This document shows positions 24,987-32,977 of a DNA stretch of 64,000 nucleotides, piece after piece. The translations under genes were made by a program, and so were the position numbers. The stretch covers positions 2,468,823-2,532,822 of the forward strand of contig NZ_CP085327.1 in NCBI RefSeq assembly GCF_020614375.1, read 5' to 3'. How positions within the stretch are numbered: position 1 is the first letter of the stretch; each line of letters begins with the position of its first letter. A model generated the notes under the pieces. The model had not been told where the DNA came from and did no database searches. It saw only the letters and a program-made list of their open reading frames with translations. Origin of the DNA: Haladaptatus salinisoli (lineage in GTDB: Archaea; Halobacteriota; Halobacteria; Halobacteriales; Haladaptataceae).

Positions 24987-25925
24987 TCAGTAGCTCGTAA
25001 GACGGGACTGATTAAGCCGGCTCCGCGCGACTTCGCAGTACTCTTCCTCGACCTCGAACCCGACGTAGTTACGGCTCAGATTATTCGCCGCAACCAACGT
25101 CGAACCGCTTCCGGCGAACGGGTCGAGAACGGTCATCCCCTCGTTACTGCTGGCCGTAACGAGGCGTTCCATCAGCGCGAGCGGTTTCTGCGTCGGGTGG
25201 TCCCTCTCTTCCCCGTAGAAGTCGATATCGTCCCAGACGTTCGTCAGCCCCATCTCGGTGTTGAACGTGTGCCGGACGTCCTCGTGGGGGACGTCGAAAC
25301 CGAAAATCTCCTGCAGGATTTCCCACTTGTCCTTCGGCGGGACCTTCCCCATGACGTTGTCACCAGCGTAAATGGACCAGAGGCCGCCGCCGCCGGTCTC
25401 CGCCCCGAGTCGCTCGTTGATATCGTGCGAACTCAGACCCTCGTTCTCGTTCATCAGATTGAGGACCCTCTTTACAATCGGCCGCGCGTCGTACACCGAG
25501 AAGAGAATCATCTCCGTCGTGTTGGGGAACAGCCGATAATCCTTCGTCGCGCGTCCGCTGACGGCCTGCATCCCCTTATCGACGACGAGCTGCTGTCGAA
25601 CGTTGAAGTCGTTCTCCTCGATATCGGGGACGACGTGGGCTAACGTGCGGAAGTATCCGAACAGGTAGAACGACCCGCTGATTTTCGACACGCGAGAGAT
25701 CTGTTCGATCCACTCCCGACACCAGTCGACGTACTCGTCCTTGGTCCGCCACTCGTAGTCCCACGACTGATTGATGGTTTTGTAGTACGGCGGATCCGCG
25801 ACGACCAAGTCGATGCAGTTGTCGGGGAGTTCCTTCAGGCCCTCGATGCAGTCTTCGTTGTGTACGCGATTTAAAAGAGAGTTCGGCACCTCGTTCGTCT
25901 CGATCAGCGAAACCGGGTCTTCCAT
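24987..25925 (-). CDS. orphan DNA methyltransferase, beta-class (N6-adenine or N4-cytosine)
   Basis: A 312-residue SAM-dependent DNA methyltransferase. Catalytic motif IV DPPY lies at residues 44-47. The SAM-binding motif I DPFAGSG comes late (268-274), preceded by HPTQKP at 243-248. The order IV - target recognition - I defines the beta class. Amino-group methylation of A or C is expected; DPPY leans to N6-adenine but does not exclude N4-cytosine. No restriction endonuclease is adjacent, so it looks like a solitary enzyme. The haloarchaeal CTAG methyltransferase (Zim) is one candidate identity, given the rarity of CTAG in the window, but this is inference. Confidence 0.9.
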   Translation of the reverse strand: MEDPVSLIETNEVPNSLLNRVHNEDCIEGLKELPDNCIDLVVADPPYYKTINQSWDYEWRTKDEYVDWCREWIEQISRVSKISGSFYLFGYFRTLAHVVPDIEENDFNVRQQLVVDKGMQAVSGRATKDYRLFPNTTEMILFSVYDARPIVKRVLNLMNENEGLSSHDINERLGAETGGGGLWSIYAGDNVMGKVPPKDKWEILQEIFGFDVPHEDVRHTFNTEMGLTNVWDDIDFYGEERDHPTQKPLALMERLVTASSNEGMTVLDPFAGSGSTLVAANNLSRNYVGFEVEEEYCEVARSRLNQSRLTSY

Positions 25926-26086
25926 TAGTGGACGTTCTATCGCTCACGCATGATTTACTTCACTGTTTAGCCTCTGCTCGTCCCTTCGCCGAGTATCGTT
26001 CGACGCTCGTCTTCGCATCGCCCATCTACAGTAAAATCCCGGGAATCATATATTTTTCTAACATCAACATGGGATGCATAAATAAG

Positions 26087-26095
26087 TATTTAAAT
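26087..26095 (+). promoter_or_regulatory. TATA box of the winged-helix gene
   Basis: TATTTAAAT lies 26-34 bases before the ATG at 26121, the standard distance for leaderless transcription. The whole 26040-26100 stretch is unusually AT-rich for this genome. Confidence 0.6.
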
Positions 26096-26120
26096 CTGGT
26101 CTCCACAGACTCTAACTGCG

Positions 26121-26426
26121 ATGATGCTTACGTCCCCCACGGATTTTGACATCCTCGACGCCCTCTCCGACGGCAAACGGAACAACGCCGTCAACCTCGC
26201 CCACGTCCTCGACAAGAATCGAGCGTACATCAACACGAGGCTACCGATTCTCACCGATTACGGTCTCCTCGAACGCGTCGGTCCGGCTTCGAACAGCGGT
26301 CTGTACGTCATAACCGACAAGGGTCGGGTCGTCGCTGAACATCGGTCGGACTACCGGTCCGCGGATGTGGACTTCGACGCATTGGTCAGACGGGAGCTTC
26401 GAGGAGACGAAGAGCGCCCCGACTGA
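26121..26426 (+). CDS. winged-helix DNA-binding protein (PhiH1-repressor-like)
   Basis: A 101-residue small winged-helix protein. The helix-turn-helix reads DFDILDALSDGKRNNAVNLAHVLDKNRAYINTRLPILTDYGLLERVG (residues ~8-54), and the wing is GLYVITDKGRVVAE. This resembles the small haloarchaeal repressors related to the phage PhiH1 repressor and to MarR/PadR-type domains. It has an AT-rich promoter and stands alone beside the orphan methyltransferase. The regulated genes are unknown. Two adjacent ATGs (26121, 26124) are possible starts. Confidence 0.82.
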   Translation: MMLTSPTDFDILDALSDGKRNNAVNLAHVLDKNRAYINTRLPILTDYGLLERVGPASNSGLYVITDKGRVVAEHRSDYRSADVDFDALVRRELRGDEERPD

Positions 26427-26761
26427 GACGGCATCTCTCTCCTCGGTTCTGCTTCCGTAGGACATCGTCCTGACTGCAAACGTCTTGTGTGGGTATTACA
26501 ACACCAATAACAGACGAAGGTGGCATATGATCTCATCGGGGCCGTTCCTCGAAAAACTCGTTACTCCTACCAGAGGTGCTCAATAACCGTCTGAACGGTA
26601 TGTGGTGATATGCAGAGATTGAGCGCATCGGCTGAGAAATAACCGCGCGACTCTTCACTTCGAGAACATCTTCCGAAGGCTCATCGGCGTCGAACTGTAG
26701 AGCGACATCGAAGCGCCACTCAAGTATCGAAGCCGAACAGGTCGAGAAAACGGATAGTGGG
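26427..26761. other. intergenic region with a possible gene remnant
   Basis: About 335 bases without a full gene and with lower GC than its neighbours. On the minus strand a frame open from ~26682 to a TAG at 26567 ends SADALNLCISPHTVQTVIEHLW. It reads like the C-terminus of a helix-turn-helix or transposase protein, but no upstream part remains. Confidence 0.35.
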
Positions 26762-27454
26762 TTACAACTGTCCCCGACCGGACTGCTGGCCCATCTGCGA
26801 CTGTTGACTCGTCGACTGCTGTCCTCCCATCTGTTGGCCCATCGACTGCTGGCCGCCCTGCCAGCCGATGGAATCGAGCATCTGGGTCGTCGAGTTGACG
26901 GCTCGTTGCAGGTCGGAGACGACCGGCGTGAGCATCGGCTGCTGTTGGGCGGCCTGCTGAAGCTGCTGGATGTCGTCCTGCGCCACTTCGACGAACGTCT
27001 GGGCCAGGTACGGACCGTGGCGGGAATCCCGGACGATGAGCTTCTCGTTCAACTCCGCTATCTCGGCGAGGTCTTCGAGCGCCCGCGGAATCTCCGTCTC
27101 GCCCGGTATCTGCCCGTGAATCTGCTCGGCCGCCCACTCGCACGACTTCTTCAGGCGGCTGAAGTCGTGGAGCGCCGTCCGCATGTCGTTCGGGAGCATC
27201 TCGTCGTACGCGAGTATCTGTTGCTGACCGGACTGCTGCCCCGTCGACTGTCCGCCCATCGACTCCTGCATCGACCGTTGGCCCATTTGCTGACCGCCGC
27301 CCTGCTGTCCGCCCATCTGCTGTCCGCCCATCTGCTGACCGCCCATCTGCTGACCGCCCGCCTGATGGCCGAACTGTCGGCCCTGCGACTCGCCCGTCCG
27401 TTGGTGGTGACCGTGCTGTTGGTACTGTTGCGGTTGTTGGTACTGTCGTGCCAT
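26762..27454 (-). CDS. Gln/Gly/Met-rich low-complexity protein with central helical domain
   Basis: A 230-residue protein of unusual composition. Residues ~1-80 are Gln/Gly/His/Met-rich, with tandem GGQQM pentapeptides. Residues ~81-200 are an ordinary helical domain (DEMLPNDMRTALHDFSRLKKSC, ALEDLAEIAELNEKLIV, FVEVAQDDIQQLQQAAQQQ). The last ~30 residues return to Gln/Gly/Ser/Met repeats. There is no signal peptide or membrane segment. The flanks look prion-like or condensate-forming. The core is reminiscent of ferritin-like or coat-F-type helical bundles, a weak resemblance only. It is followed by a divergent AI-2E-type permease. No known function. Confidence 0.85.
   Translation of the reverse strand: MARQYQQPQQYQQHGHHQRTGESQGRQFGHQAGGQQMGGQQMGGQQMGGQQGGGQQMGQRSMQESMGGQSTGQQSGQQQILAYDEMLPNDMRTALHDFSRLKKSCEWAAEQIHGQIPGETEIPRALEDLAEIAELNEKLIVRDSRHGPYLAQTFVEVAQDDIQQLQQAAQQQPMLTPVVSDLQRAVNSTTQMLDSIGWQGGQQSMGQQMGGQQSTSQQSQMGQQSGRGQL
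27299..27363 (-). repeat. 15-bp tandem coding repeat
   Basis: Four near-identical 15-base units (CCCATCTGCTGTCCG / CCCATCTGCTGACCG on the plus strand) encode the tandem GGQQM pentapeptides of the low-complexity protein. Units differ only at one or two positions, suggesting recent slippage expansion. This is a coding repeat, not a CRISPR array, as there are no spacers. Confidence 0.8.
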
Positions 27455-27574
27455 TGTGTAACCCCCACCGACCAGATTACGGTGAGTTCCATAGGTGTGG
27501 TGGCCTCCCGATTTCAGGGTCGAATTTAGGCGAAGACGCGTCGATTTATACGCGCCCGTACCGTCGTCTCACCT

Positions 27575-28582
27575 ATGAACCGGGAACGGGGCTTCTTGGT
27601 GTTCCTGATCGCCGTCTTCGGCCTGTTGGCTGCCCTGCTCGTCAGACCGTTTCTCCAGTACGTGTTGGCGGCGATCCTGCTGGGATACATCCTCCACCCG
27701 CTCCAGCGACGACTCGCTCCCCGCGTCGGCTCGCGCGTCTCCGCGCTCTCGCTCGTGGTGGTGGCCACTCTCGTCGTGTTCATCCCGGTCGTCAGCCTCC
27801 TCACCATGGCCGTCCAGCAGGCCATCTCCCTCCTCCGAGCCGTCGCCCGGGGGGACTCCCGACTGCTGGAACTGTTCTCCCTCGTCGAGCGGTACACCGG
27901 CGTCTCCATCGAGGGGCGAAGTTTGCGCGAGTTCATCCCGACCAACCTCACGTCGGGGCTGCTGGAGAACGCCCTGACCGTGTTCGGGAGCATCTCCGAC
28001 GCGCTCCTCGGCGTCACGGTGCTGGCGTTTCTCCTCTACTACCTCCTCGTGGACGGGGCGGCGTTCGTCCGCTGGCTTCGACGCATCACCCCGCTCGCGG
28101 AGGGCGTGCAGGACGAACTGTACGCCGAGATGGACCGGGTGATGTGGGGCGTGCTCGTCGGCAACGTGTTGGTCGCCCTCGTGCAGGGCGTGCTGACCGG
28201 CATCGGCCTCTTCGTCGCGGGCGTTCCGGGCGTGGTGTTCTGGACTGTCGTGACGATCCTCCTCTCGTTGCTTCCGATAATCGGCGCCTCCGTCGTCTGG
28301 CTCCCGGCATCGGTGTACTTGCTCGTCGCCGACCGCCCGGTCGCGGCGGCGTTCCTGTTCGCCTACGGCACGCTGGTCATCAGCCTCTCGGACAACTACC
28401 TCCGCCCCGTCGTCAGCGGTCACGAGGCGCGATTGAATCCGGGGCTGCTCGTCGTCGGCATCTTCGGCGGCGTCTACGCGTTCGGAATCATGGGGCTGTT
28501 CTTCGGTCCCGTCGTCCTCGGAATCCTCCGGGCGCTCCTGACCGTGTACGCCCGCGAACATCCGACCGAGCCGTCGACGTGA
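27575..28582 (+). CDS. AI-2E family transporter (permease)
   Basis: A 335-residue membrane protein of the AI-2E/PerM family. N-terminal segments (GFLVFLIAVFGLLAALLVRPFLQYVLAAILLGYIL) are followed by a long amphipathic domain at ~85-150. The C-terminal membrane core carries the conserved YGTLVISLSDNYLRPVVSG and NPGLLVVGIFGGVYAFGIMGLFFGPVVLGILRA. Members export small molecules or move Na+/H+; the substrate cannot be read here. It is convergent with the NosD-like gene, whose stop is 12 bases beyond its own. Confidence 0.9.
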   Translation: MNRERGFLVFLIAVFGLLAALLVRPFLQYVLAAILLGYILHPLQRRLAPRVGSRVSALSLVVVATLVVFIPVVSLLTMAVQQAISLLRAVARGDSRLLELFSLVERYTGVSIEGRSLREFIPTNLTSGLLENALTVFGSISDALLGVTVLAFLLYYLLVDGAAFVRWLRRITPLAEGVQDELYAEMDRVMWGVLVGNVLVALVQGVLTGIGLFVAGVPGVVFWTVVTILLSLLPIIGASVVWLPASVYLLVADRPVAAAFLFAYGTLVISLSDNYLRPVVSGHEARLNPGLLVVGIFGGVYAFGIMGLFFGPVVLGILRALLTVYAREHPTEPST

Positions 28583-28594
28583 GGGCGTGCCCCG

Positions 28595-29638
28595 TCACCG
28601 AACGCGGGTCGTCCGTCGGCCGAGCGAGTTGTTTTCGAGGACGTTTCCCGACGACGACTGCGACACGACGATATCCCGCCGGTTCTCCGCGCCGCGGTTG
28701 CCGACGACGCGGTTCTCGTCGCTCGATATGAGCAGGATGCCCGCGTCGCTGCTGCCGACGATCCGGTTGCGGAGGACGGCGTTTCGGTCGCTCGACCGCA
28801 GGCGGACGCCGACGGCGTTCTCGCGCGCGACGTTCTCCGCTATCGTGTTGTTCCGCGCGCCGTCGGCGAGGTAGACGCCGTAGAAGCGGTTCGAGACTCG
28901 GTTGTCCCGTACCCGGTTGTCGTCGGCACCGGAGAGCCAGATTCCCGCGATTCGGTTCCCGGTCGCCTCGCCGCCGCGCACCACGTTCCCGTTCGCGCCG
29001 AACAGGGCGACGCCGAACTGGTTGCCCCGGGCGACGGTGCCGACGACCCGGTTCCCGCTGGCTTCGACCAGTTGGACGCCGACCAAGGCGTTCTCGGTCG
29101 CCGTGGTGTTTCGAAGGGTGTTGTTCTCGCTCGCCCCGACGAGGAAGACGCCCGCCACCGCGTTCGACCGGGCGACGTTGTCCGCGACCGTCCCCCCGCG
29201 AACCGACACGAGCGAGAGGCCGACGCGGTTGCGCGTCGTCGTCGTGTTCCGAACCGTCGCGTTTCGGACGCCCGCGAACCGAATTCCGTCGTCCCAGTCG
29301 CTCGCCGCGACGTTCCGTACGGTGACGTTCGAGCCGCCAGTGACGAGCACGCCCGCGGAGCCGAACGCGCCGACGCCGTCGATTCGGTGCCCTCGACCGT
29401 CGAGTACCACGTCGTTCGCCGTGATGCGAACGCAGCGACTCACCGTCGTGTTCGTCACGTCGTCCGTGAGCGCGTAGCGACCGGGGCTGGAAATCTCCCG
29501 GCACGAATCGACCGTCGTTTGGCTCGCCGCGACGCCGGGGTTCGTCCCGGCTTTCGGGGTCGCCTCCGAGACGAACGCGCTCGTTCCTCCCGCGAACGTG
29601 ACCGCCACCGCGAACAGTACCGCGAGTACAGTACGCAT
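28595..29638 (-). CDS. secreted NosD-like right-handed beta-helix protein
   Basis: A 347-residue protein with a Sec signal peptide (MRTVLAVLFAVAVTFAGGTSAF). The body is ~22-residue repeats typical of NosD/CASH parallel beta-helices, each with N-N-T or N-R ladders: NVTVRNVAASDWDDGIRFAG, NATVRNTTTTRNRVGLSL, NNTLRNTTATENALVGVQL and so on. The opening block YALTDDVTNTTVSRCVRITANDVVLDGRGHRIDGVG is standard for haloarchaeal members. Such proteins bind or cleave polysaccharides at the cell surface. No C-terminal sorting signal is seen, so it is likely released. The enzymatic role is unknown. Confidence 0.88.
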   Translation of the reverse strand: MRTVLAVLFAVAVTFAGGTSAFVSEATPKAGTNPGVAASQTTVDSCREISSPGRYALTDDVTNTTVSRCVRITANDVVLDGRGHRIDGVGAFGSAGVLVTGGSNVTVRNVAASDWDDGIRFAGVRNATVRNTTTTRNRVGLSLVSVRGGTVADNVARSNAVAGVFLVGASENNTLRNTTATENALVGVQLVEASGNRVVGTVARGNQFGVALFGANGNVVRGGEATGNRIAGIWLSGADDNRVRDNRVSNRFYGVYLADGARNNTIAENVARENAVGVRLRSSDRNAVLRNRIVGSSDAGILLISSDENRVVGNRGAENRRDIVVSQSSSGNVLENNSLGRRTTRVR

Positions 29639-29709
29639 GATTCGCGTTCACGCTCCCCGCTGTTCGTTATTCGCTCGCCGAAAGCGAGCAACCGCCCGTT
29701 TCCGCTCGG

Positions 29710-30414
29710 TTACGGTCGCAACCGACGGAGAACGGGGATTTCGGCGACCTTCTCGTCCGGTAAGTCGTCCCATCGAATCCCTGACGGCCGGGCGAACTCG
29801 GTGTCCGTCCGAACGACGCGCTCCGGCGTCACGACGATGTCCATCGGCACGTCGTGCGCCTCGACCCGAACGTCGTCGTCCACGACCTGCAACTCGTGGA
29901 CCGTGGTGACGACGGTCGTCGAGTCGTCCACCCCGCCGAGTTCCCGGAGGACGGCGTACTCGAGGTCGCTGTACCCTTCTCCCTTCCCGACCCGCGCACC
30001 GTCTTCCGTGACCGCGACGCTCCCGGAGACGACGAGATCGACGCGAGGCACCTCGTCCGGACCGACGGGGTCGGCGTGCTCGTCCATCTTCGAGACCGTG
30101 GCGGCGGCGTCGGTGTCGGCGATCTCCGCCGGGTCGAGTTTCGCGAAGGGCTTCTCGTCCCCGAGTCGCGGTCGGGCCATGTAGACGACCTTCCCCTCGC
30201 GGAGCGCGCGCCGCCGCACCGGCAACTGGGGCGCGTCCGGGTTGGCCTTCACCGCGTCGGCGTCGCTCCACTCCGGCAAGTCGGCGAGTCGCTCCGCCGA
30301 CTCCGAAGCGCCCGCGAAGTTCGGGATTCGACCGTGAGGCGGGAACGGAAACCGGGCGACGCCCTCGTCTTCCAATCGCGTCCAGATTCGCTCGCGGAGG
30401 TCGTCTTTGTCCAT
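29710..30414 (-). CDS. 5-formyltetrahydrofolate cyclo-ligase-like protein
   Basis: A 234-residue protein of the 5-FTHF cyclo-ligase/NagB-RpiA-like fold. The start MDKDDLRERIWTRLEDEGVARF at 30414 is preferred to an upstream Met because it matches the family start. Conserved parts include FAGASESAERLADL, ALREGKVVYMARPRL, and the signature RVGKGEGYSDLEYAVLRELG near residue 145. The C-terminal EAHDVPMDIVVTPERVV is also typical. The enzyme would convert 5-formyl-THF to 5,10-methenyl-THF with ATP, in keeping with the other C1 genes (mch, mptG) in the window. Confidence 0.85.
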   Translation of the reverse strand: MDKDDLRERIWTRLEDEGVARFPFPPHGRIPNFAGASESAERLADLPEWSDADAVKANPDAPQLPVRRRALREGKVVYMARPRLGDEKPFAKLDPAEIADTDAAATVSKMDEHADPVGPDEVPRVDLVVSGSVAVTEDGARVGKGEGYSDLEYAVLRELGGVDDSTTVVTTVHELQVVDDDVRVEAHDVPMDIVVTPERVVRTDTEFARPSGIRWDDLPDEKVAEIPVLRRLRP

Positions 30415-30577
30415 ACCGGCAGTGGTGCGCCGTCGAACAAAAAGCGCGGGTGTCGTCTCGGCCCCGTTTCGCCGTCCGTATCGGATCCGGACGTTTTCGC
30501 ACGCCCGGAGCGGCGACGGAGCGACGCTCCTCGGCGTCGCCACAACGACTTTGCCGCTCCTTCCCGTCCTGCGCGTG

Positions 30578-30859
30578 ATGGCCAAGTACGTCTCTCTCAT
30601 CAAACTCCGCGGGCCGGTGCAGAACGTCCAGAAGATGGCGGCGGTGTGGGGCGACCTCGACATCGACGTTCGGGAGTACGGCGCCGAACTCGAACAGAGC
30701 TACGCGATACTCGGCGAGTACGACTTCATGGTCGTCATGGACGCGCCCGACCGGGACACCGCCTTCCGCGCCTCGCTCGCCATCGAGAACCAGGGGTTCG
30801 ACTCCCAGACGATGGAGATAATCCCCGTCGAGGAGTTCGCGGAACTCGTGGAGGACTGA
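30578..30859 (+). CDS. GYD-domain protein
   Basis: A 93-residue single-domain protein matching the GYD family: MAKYVSLIKLRGPVQNVQKM, then the GEYDFMVVMDAPD motif and the C-terminal MEIIPVEEFAELVED. It forms a small alpha-beta ferredoxin-like fold of unknown biochemical role. The ATG at 30578 gives the family start; upstream in-frame Mets lack conservation features. It is divergent from the cyclo-ligase-like gene and 52 bases upstream of the MBL-fold gene, with which it may be co-transcribed. Confidence 0.88.
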   Translation: MAKYVSLIKLRGPVQNVQKMAAVWGDLDIDVREYGAELEQSYAILGEYDFMVVMDAPDRDTAFRASLAIENQGFDSQTMEIIPVEEFAELVED

Positions 30860-30911
30860 CCCGCGAACCGCCCGGCGGAAGCCTCAACTCCGTTCCGCAC
30901 CAAGGCCGACC

Positions 30912-31871
30912 GTGATTCGACTGCGGGACGGAGTCCACATCGACGCCGGCCGGACCGTCGTCGCCGACGCGCGGAGCGCGGTCGGCGACGTGAACTTCGT
31001 GAGCCACGCCCACGCCGACCACACCTTTCGGACGACGCCGAGGACGGTGCTCTGTTCCGCCGAGACCGCGGCGCTCGTGCGGGCGCGGACGGGCGCGAAG
31101 TTCGAGTCCACCGAGTCGGTGCCCGGCATCGACCTCCTGCCCGCGGGCCACGTCGTCGGGTCGCGGGCCGCGCTGATAGACGCCGACCGGCGGTACCTCT
31201 ACACCGGCGACTTCTCGACGCGGGACCGCCTCTTCCTCGACGGATTCTCCCCCGTCCCCGCCGACGTGCTGGTGATGGAGACGACCTACGGCGACCCCCG
31301 GTACCGCTTCCCGCCGCAGGCCGAATTGGAGGCCGAAATCTGCGACTGGCTGGCCGACCGCGACGACCCGCTCTTCCTGTTCGGCTACTCGCTCGGCCGC
31401 GCGCAGAAACTCCAGCACCTCGCCCGCCGGGCGACGAACCGACCGGTCGTCGTCGCCGATTCGATTCGGGAGGTGAACGAGGCCATCGAGGCGGTGAGTG
31501 ACGTCTCGTTCGACGCGGAACCGTTCGAGGCCGACGCGCTCTCGGGCGACGAGATCGTCGTCCTCCCCTCCAATCTCGCGCGCCGGGAGTGGGTGACCGA
31601 CCTCGTCTCCCGCGTCGGCGGCGTGAAGGTCGGCTTCTCCGGGTGGGCGGTCACCGACTCTTACCGCTACCGCGGCGGCTACGACGCGACGTTCCCGCTC
31701 TCCGACCACTGCGACTTCGACGAACTCGTCTCGGTGGTCGAGGCGGTGAACCCCGACACCGTCTACACCCACCACGGGTTCGCCGAGGAGTTCGCCGCGC
31801 ACCTCCAGAAATCGGGGTACGACGCCCGACCCCTGAAACGGGACCAGACGTCGCTCTCGGAGTTCGCGTGA
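30912..31871 (+). CDS. metallo-beta-lactamase-fold nuclease (RNA 3'-end processing/exonuclease-like)
   Basis: A 319-residue MBL-fold protein of the mRNA 3'-end processing factor-like group. The GTG start gives MIRLRDGVHIDAGRTVVADA. Metal ligands are visible in SHAHADH (HxHxDH) at residues ~33-39, the GHVVGS region, and YTGDFS. The later SGWAVTDSYRYRGGYDATFPLSDHCDFDELV and THHGFAEEFAAHL complete the beta-CASP-like C-terminus. It probably acts on RNA or DNA ends, possibly in the DNA repair context known for Artemis/SNM1-like members. Substrate preference is inferred. Confidence 0.85.
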   Translation: MIRLRDGVHIDAGRTVVADARSAVGDVNFVSHAHADHTFRTTPRTVLCSAETAALVRARTGAKFESTESVPGIDLLPAGHVVGSRAALIDADRRYLYTGDFSTRDRLFLDGFSPVPADVLVMETTYGDPRYRFPPQAELEAEICDWLADRDDPLFLFGYSLGRAQKLQHLARRATNRPVVVADSIREVNEAIEAVSDVSFDAEPFEADALSGDEIVVLPSNLARREWVTDLVSRVGGVKVGFSGWAVTDSYRYRGGYDATFPLSDHCDFDELVSVVEAVNPDTVYTHHGFAEEFAAHLQKSGYDARPLKRDQTSLSEFA

Positions 31872-32119
31872 CGGGCGGTCGTTCGGCCAGCGAACGAAGC
31901 ACCGGGAAGCGGTACGGCGACCGGGCGCGGGAAGACTCGACCGCTTCGAGCGCCGAGTTCGCGCTCCGAGTACGCGCGGCGCGACGGTACCGTTGCGGTG
32001 CGTTCCCGCCGAAAGGGACGAAACCGTCCGAGTACCTCGAACGTAGCGACCGGGAAATCGGCTCTTAATCCCCGGCAGGCGGTCGATAACAAAGCCCCCA
32101 TCCGGCGTTTCGCCGTGTC

Positions 32120-32977
32120 GTGTTCGGTCTTCGCCGCCTGCTCGCTCGCGGGCTCGTCGTCGCGCTCGTCGCCAGCGTCTGTCTCGTCACGATGACGGGC
32201 GTCTGGCCGCCGGCCTACACCGTCATCAGCGGGAGCATGGCCCCGAACGTCGAACGCGCGGACGTGGTCGTCGTGATGGACGAACACCGCGTCACGCCGC
32301 CGGGAAGCCGCGCGGGCGTCGTCTCCGCGCAGGTCGCGCGCGAGCGAGGCTACCGGTCGCTCGGCGGGTCGGGCGACGTGCTCGTCTTCCAACCGAACGG
32401 CGACGAGTCCGCGATTCCCATCCTCCACCGCGCGCGGTTCTGGGTCGAGGCGGGCGAGAACTGGTACGACGAGGCCGACCCCGCCTACGTCGGCAGGGCG
32501 GACGACTGCGCGGAACTCGACAACTGCCCCGCCCCGCACGCCGGATTCATCACGAAAGGCGACGCGAACGATTACTACGACCAGGCGGCCGGACTGTCGC
32601 GGCCGGTTCGCCCGGCGTGGATAATCGGCGTCGCCGTCGTCCGCATCCCCGACCTCGGAACCGTCTCCGCGCGCTTCGACGATCACTCCCGGAGGAGCGC
32701 GACGCTGAGCAGCGTTCCGCCGCCGCAGACCGTCGACTCGCGGGTGAGCGCGTACAGCACGCCGTCGCGGTCGGTTTCGACCTCCTGTAGCACCTCGTAC
32801 GTCGCCGGGTCGTACAGCGTCCCGACGCGGTCGCCCGCCTCGACGCGGTCGCCGAGTTCGTGCCCCGACTCGACGACGAACAGTCCCGAGTCGGTCGCGT
32901 CGACCCGGCCGAGGTGGTTGCGCGCCAGCGCGGGGTCCCCGTTGTCGACGGGGGTTTCCGCGAGCGCGCCGAGGTGA
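32120..32977 (+). CDS. S26 family type I signal peptidase (C-terminus uncertain)
   Basis: The frame encodes 285 residues. The GTG start leads to a membrane segment (RGLVVALVASVCLVTMTGVW). The catalytic Ser39 lies in VISGSMAPN, followed by RADVVVVMDE, ILHR with the general-base His, and TKGDANDYYDQA. This is the archaeal/ER-type Ser-His catalytic arrangement. Family-like sequence ends near position 32680 (VVRIPDLGTVSARF). The last ~95 residues are Ser/Pro/Arg-rich and run antisense through the next gene (32683-33648), so they are probably not a real domain. The stop may have been lost, or a frameshift may be present. Confidence 0.8.
   Translation: MFGLRRLLARGLVVALVASVCLVTMTGVWPPAYTVISGSMAPNVERADVVVVMDEHRVTPPGSRAGVVSAQVARERGYRSLGGSGDVLVFQPNGDESAIPILHRARFWVEAGENWYDEADPAYVGRADDCAELDNCPAPHAGFITKGDANDYYDQAAGLSRPVRPAWIIGVAVVRIPDLGTVSARFDDHSRRSATLSSVPPPQTVDSRVSAYSTPSRSVSTSCSTSYVAGSYSVPTRSPASTRSPSSCPDSTTNSPESVASTRPRWLRASAGSPLSTGVSASAPR

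Noticed and set aside
24653..26761. A restriction-modification system around the methyltransferase
   Set aside because: No endonuclease or specificity gene is adjacent; the neighbours are secY and a small winged-helix protein.
27299..27363. CRISPR-like short repeats
   Set aside because: Units are contiguous without spacers and encode GGQQM in frame; they are coding repeats.
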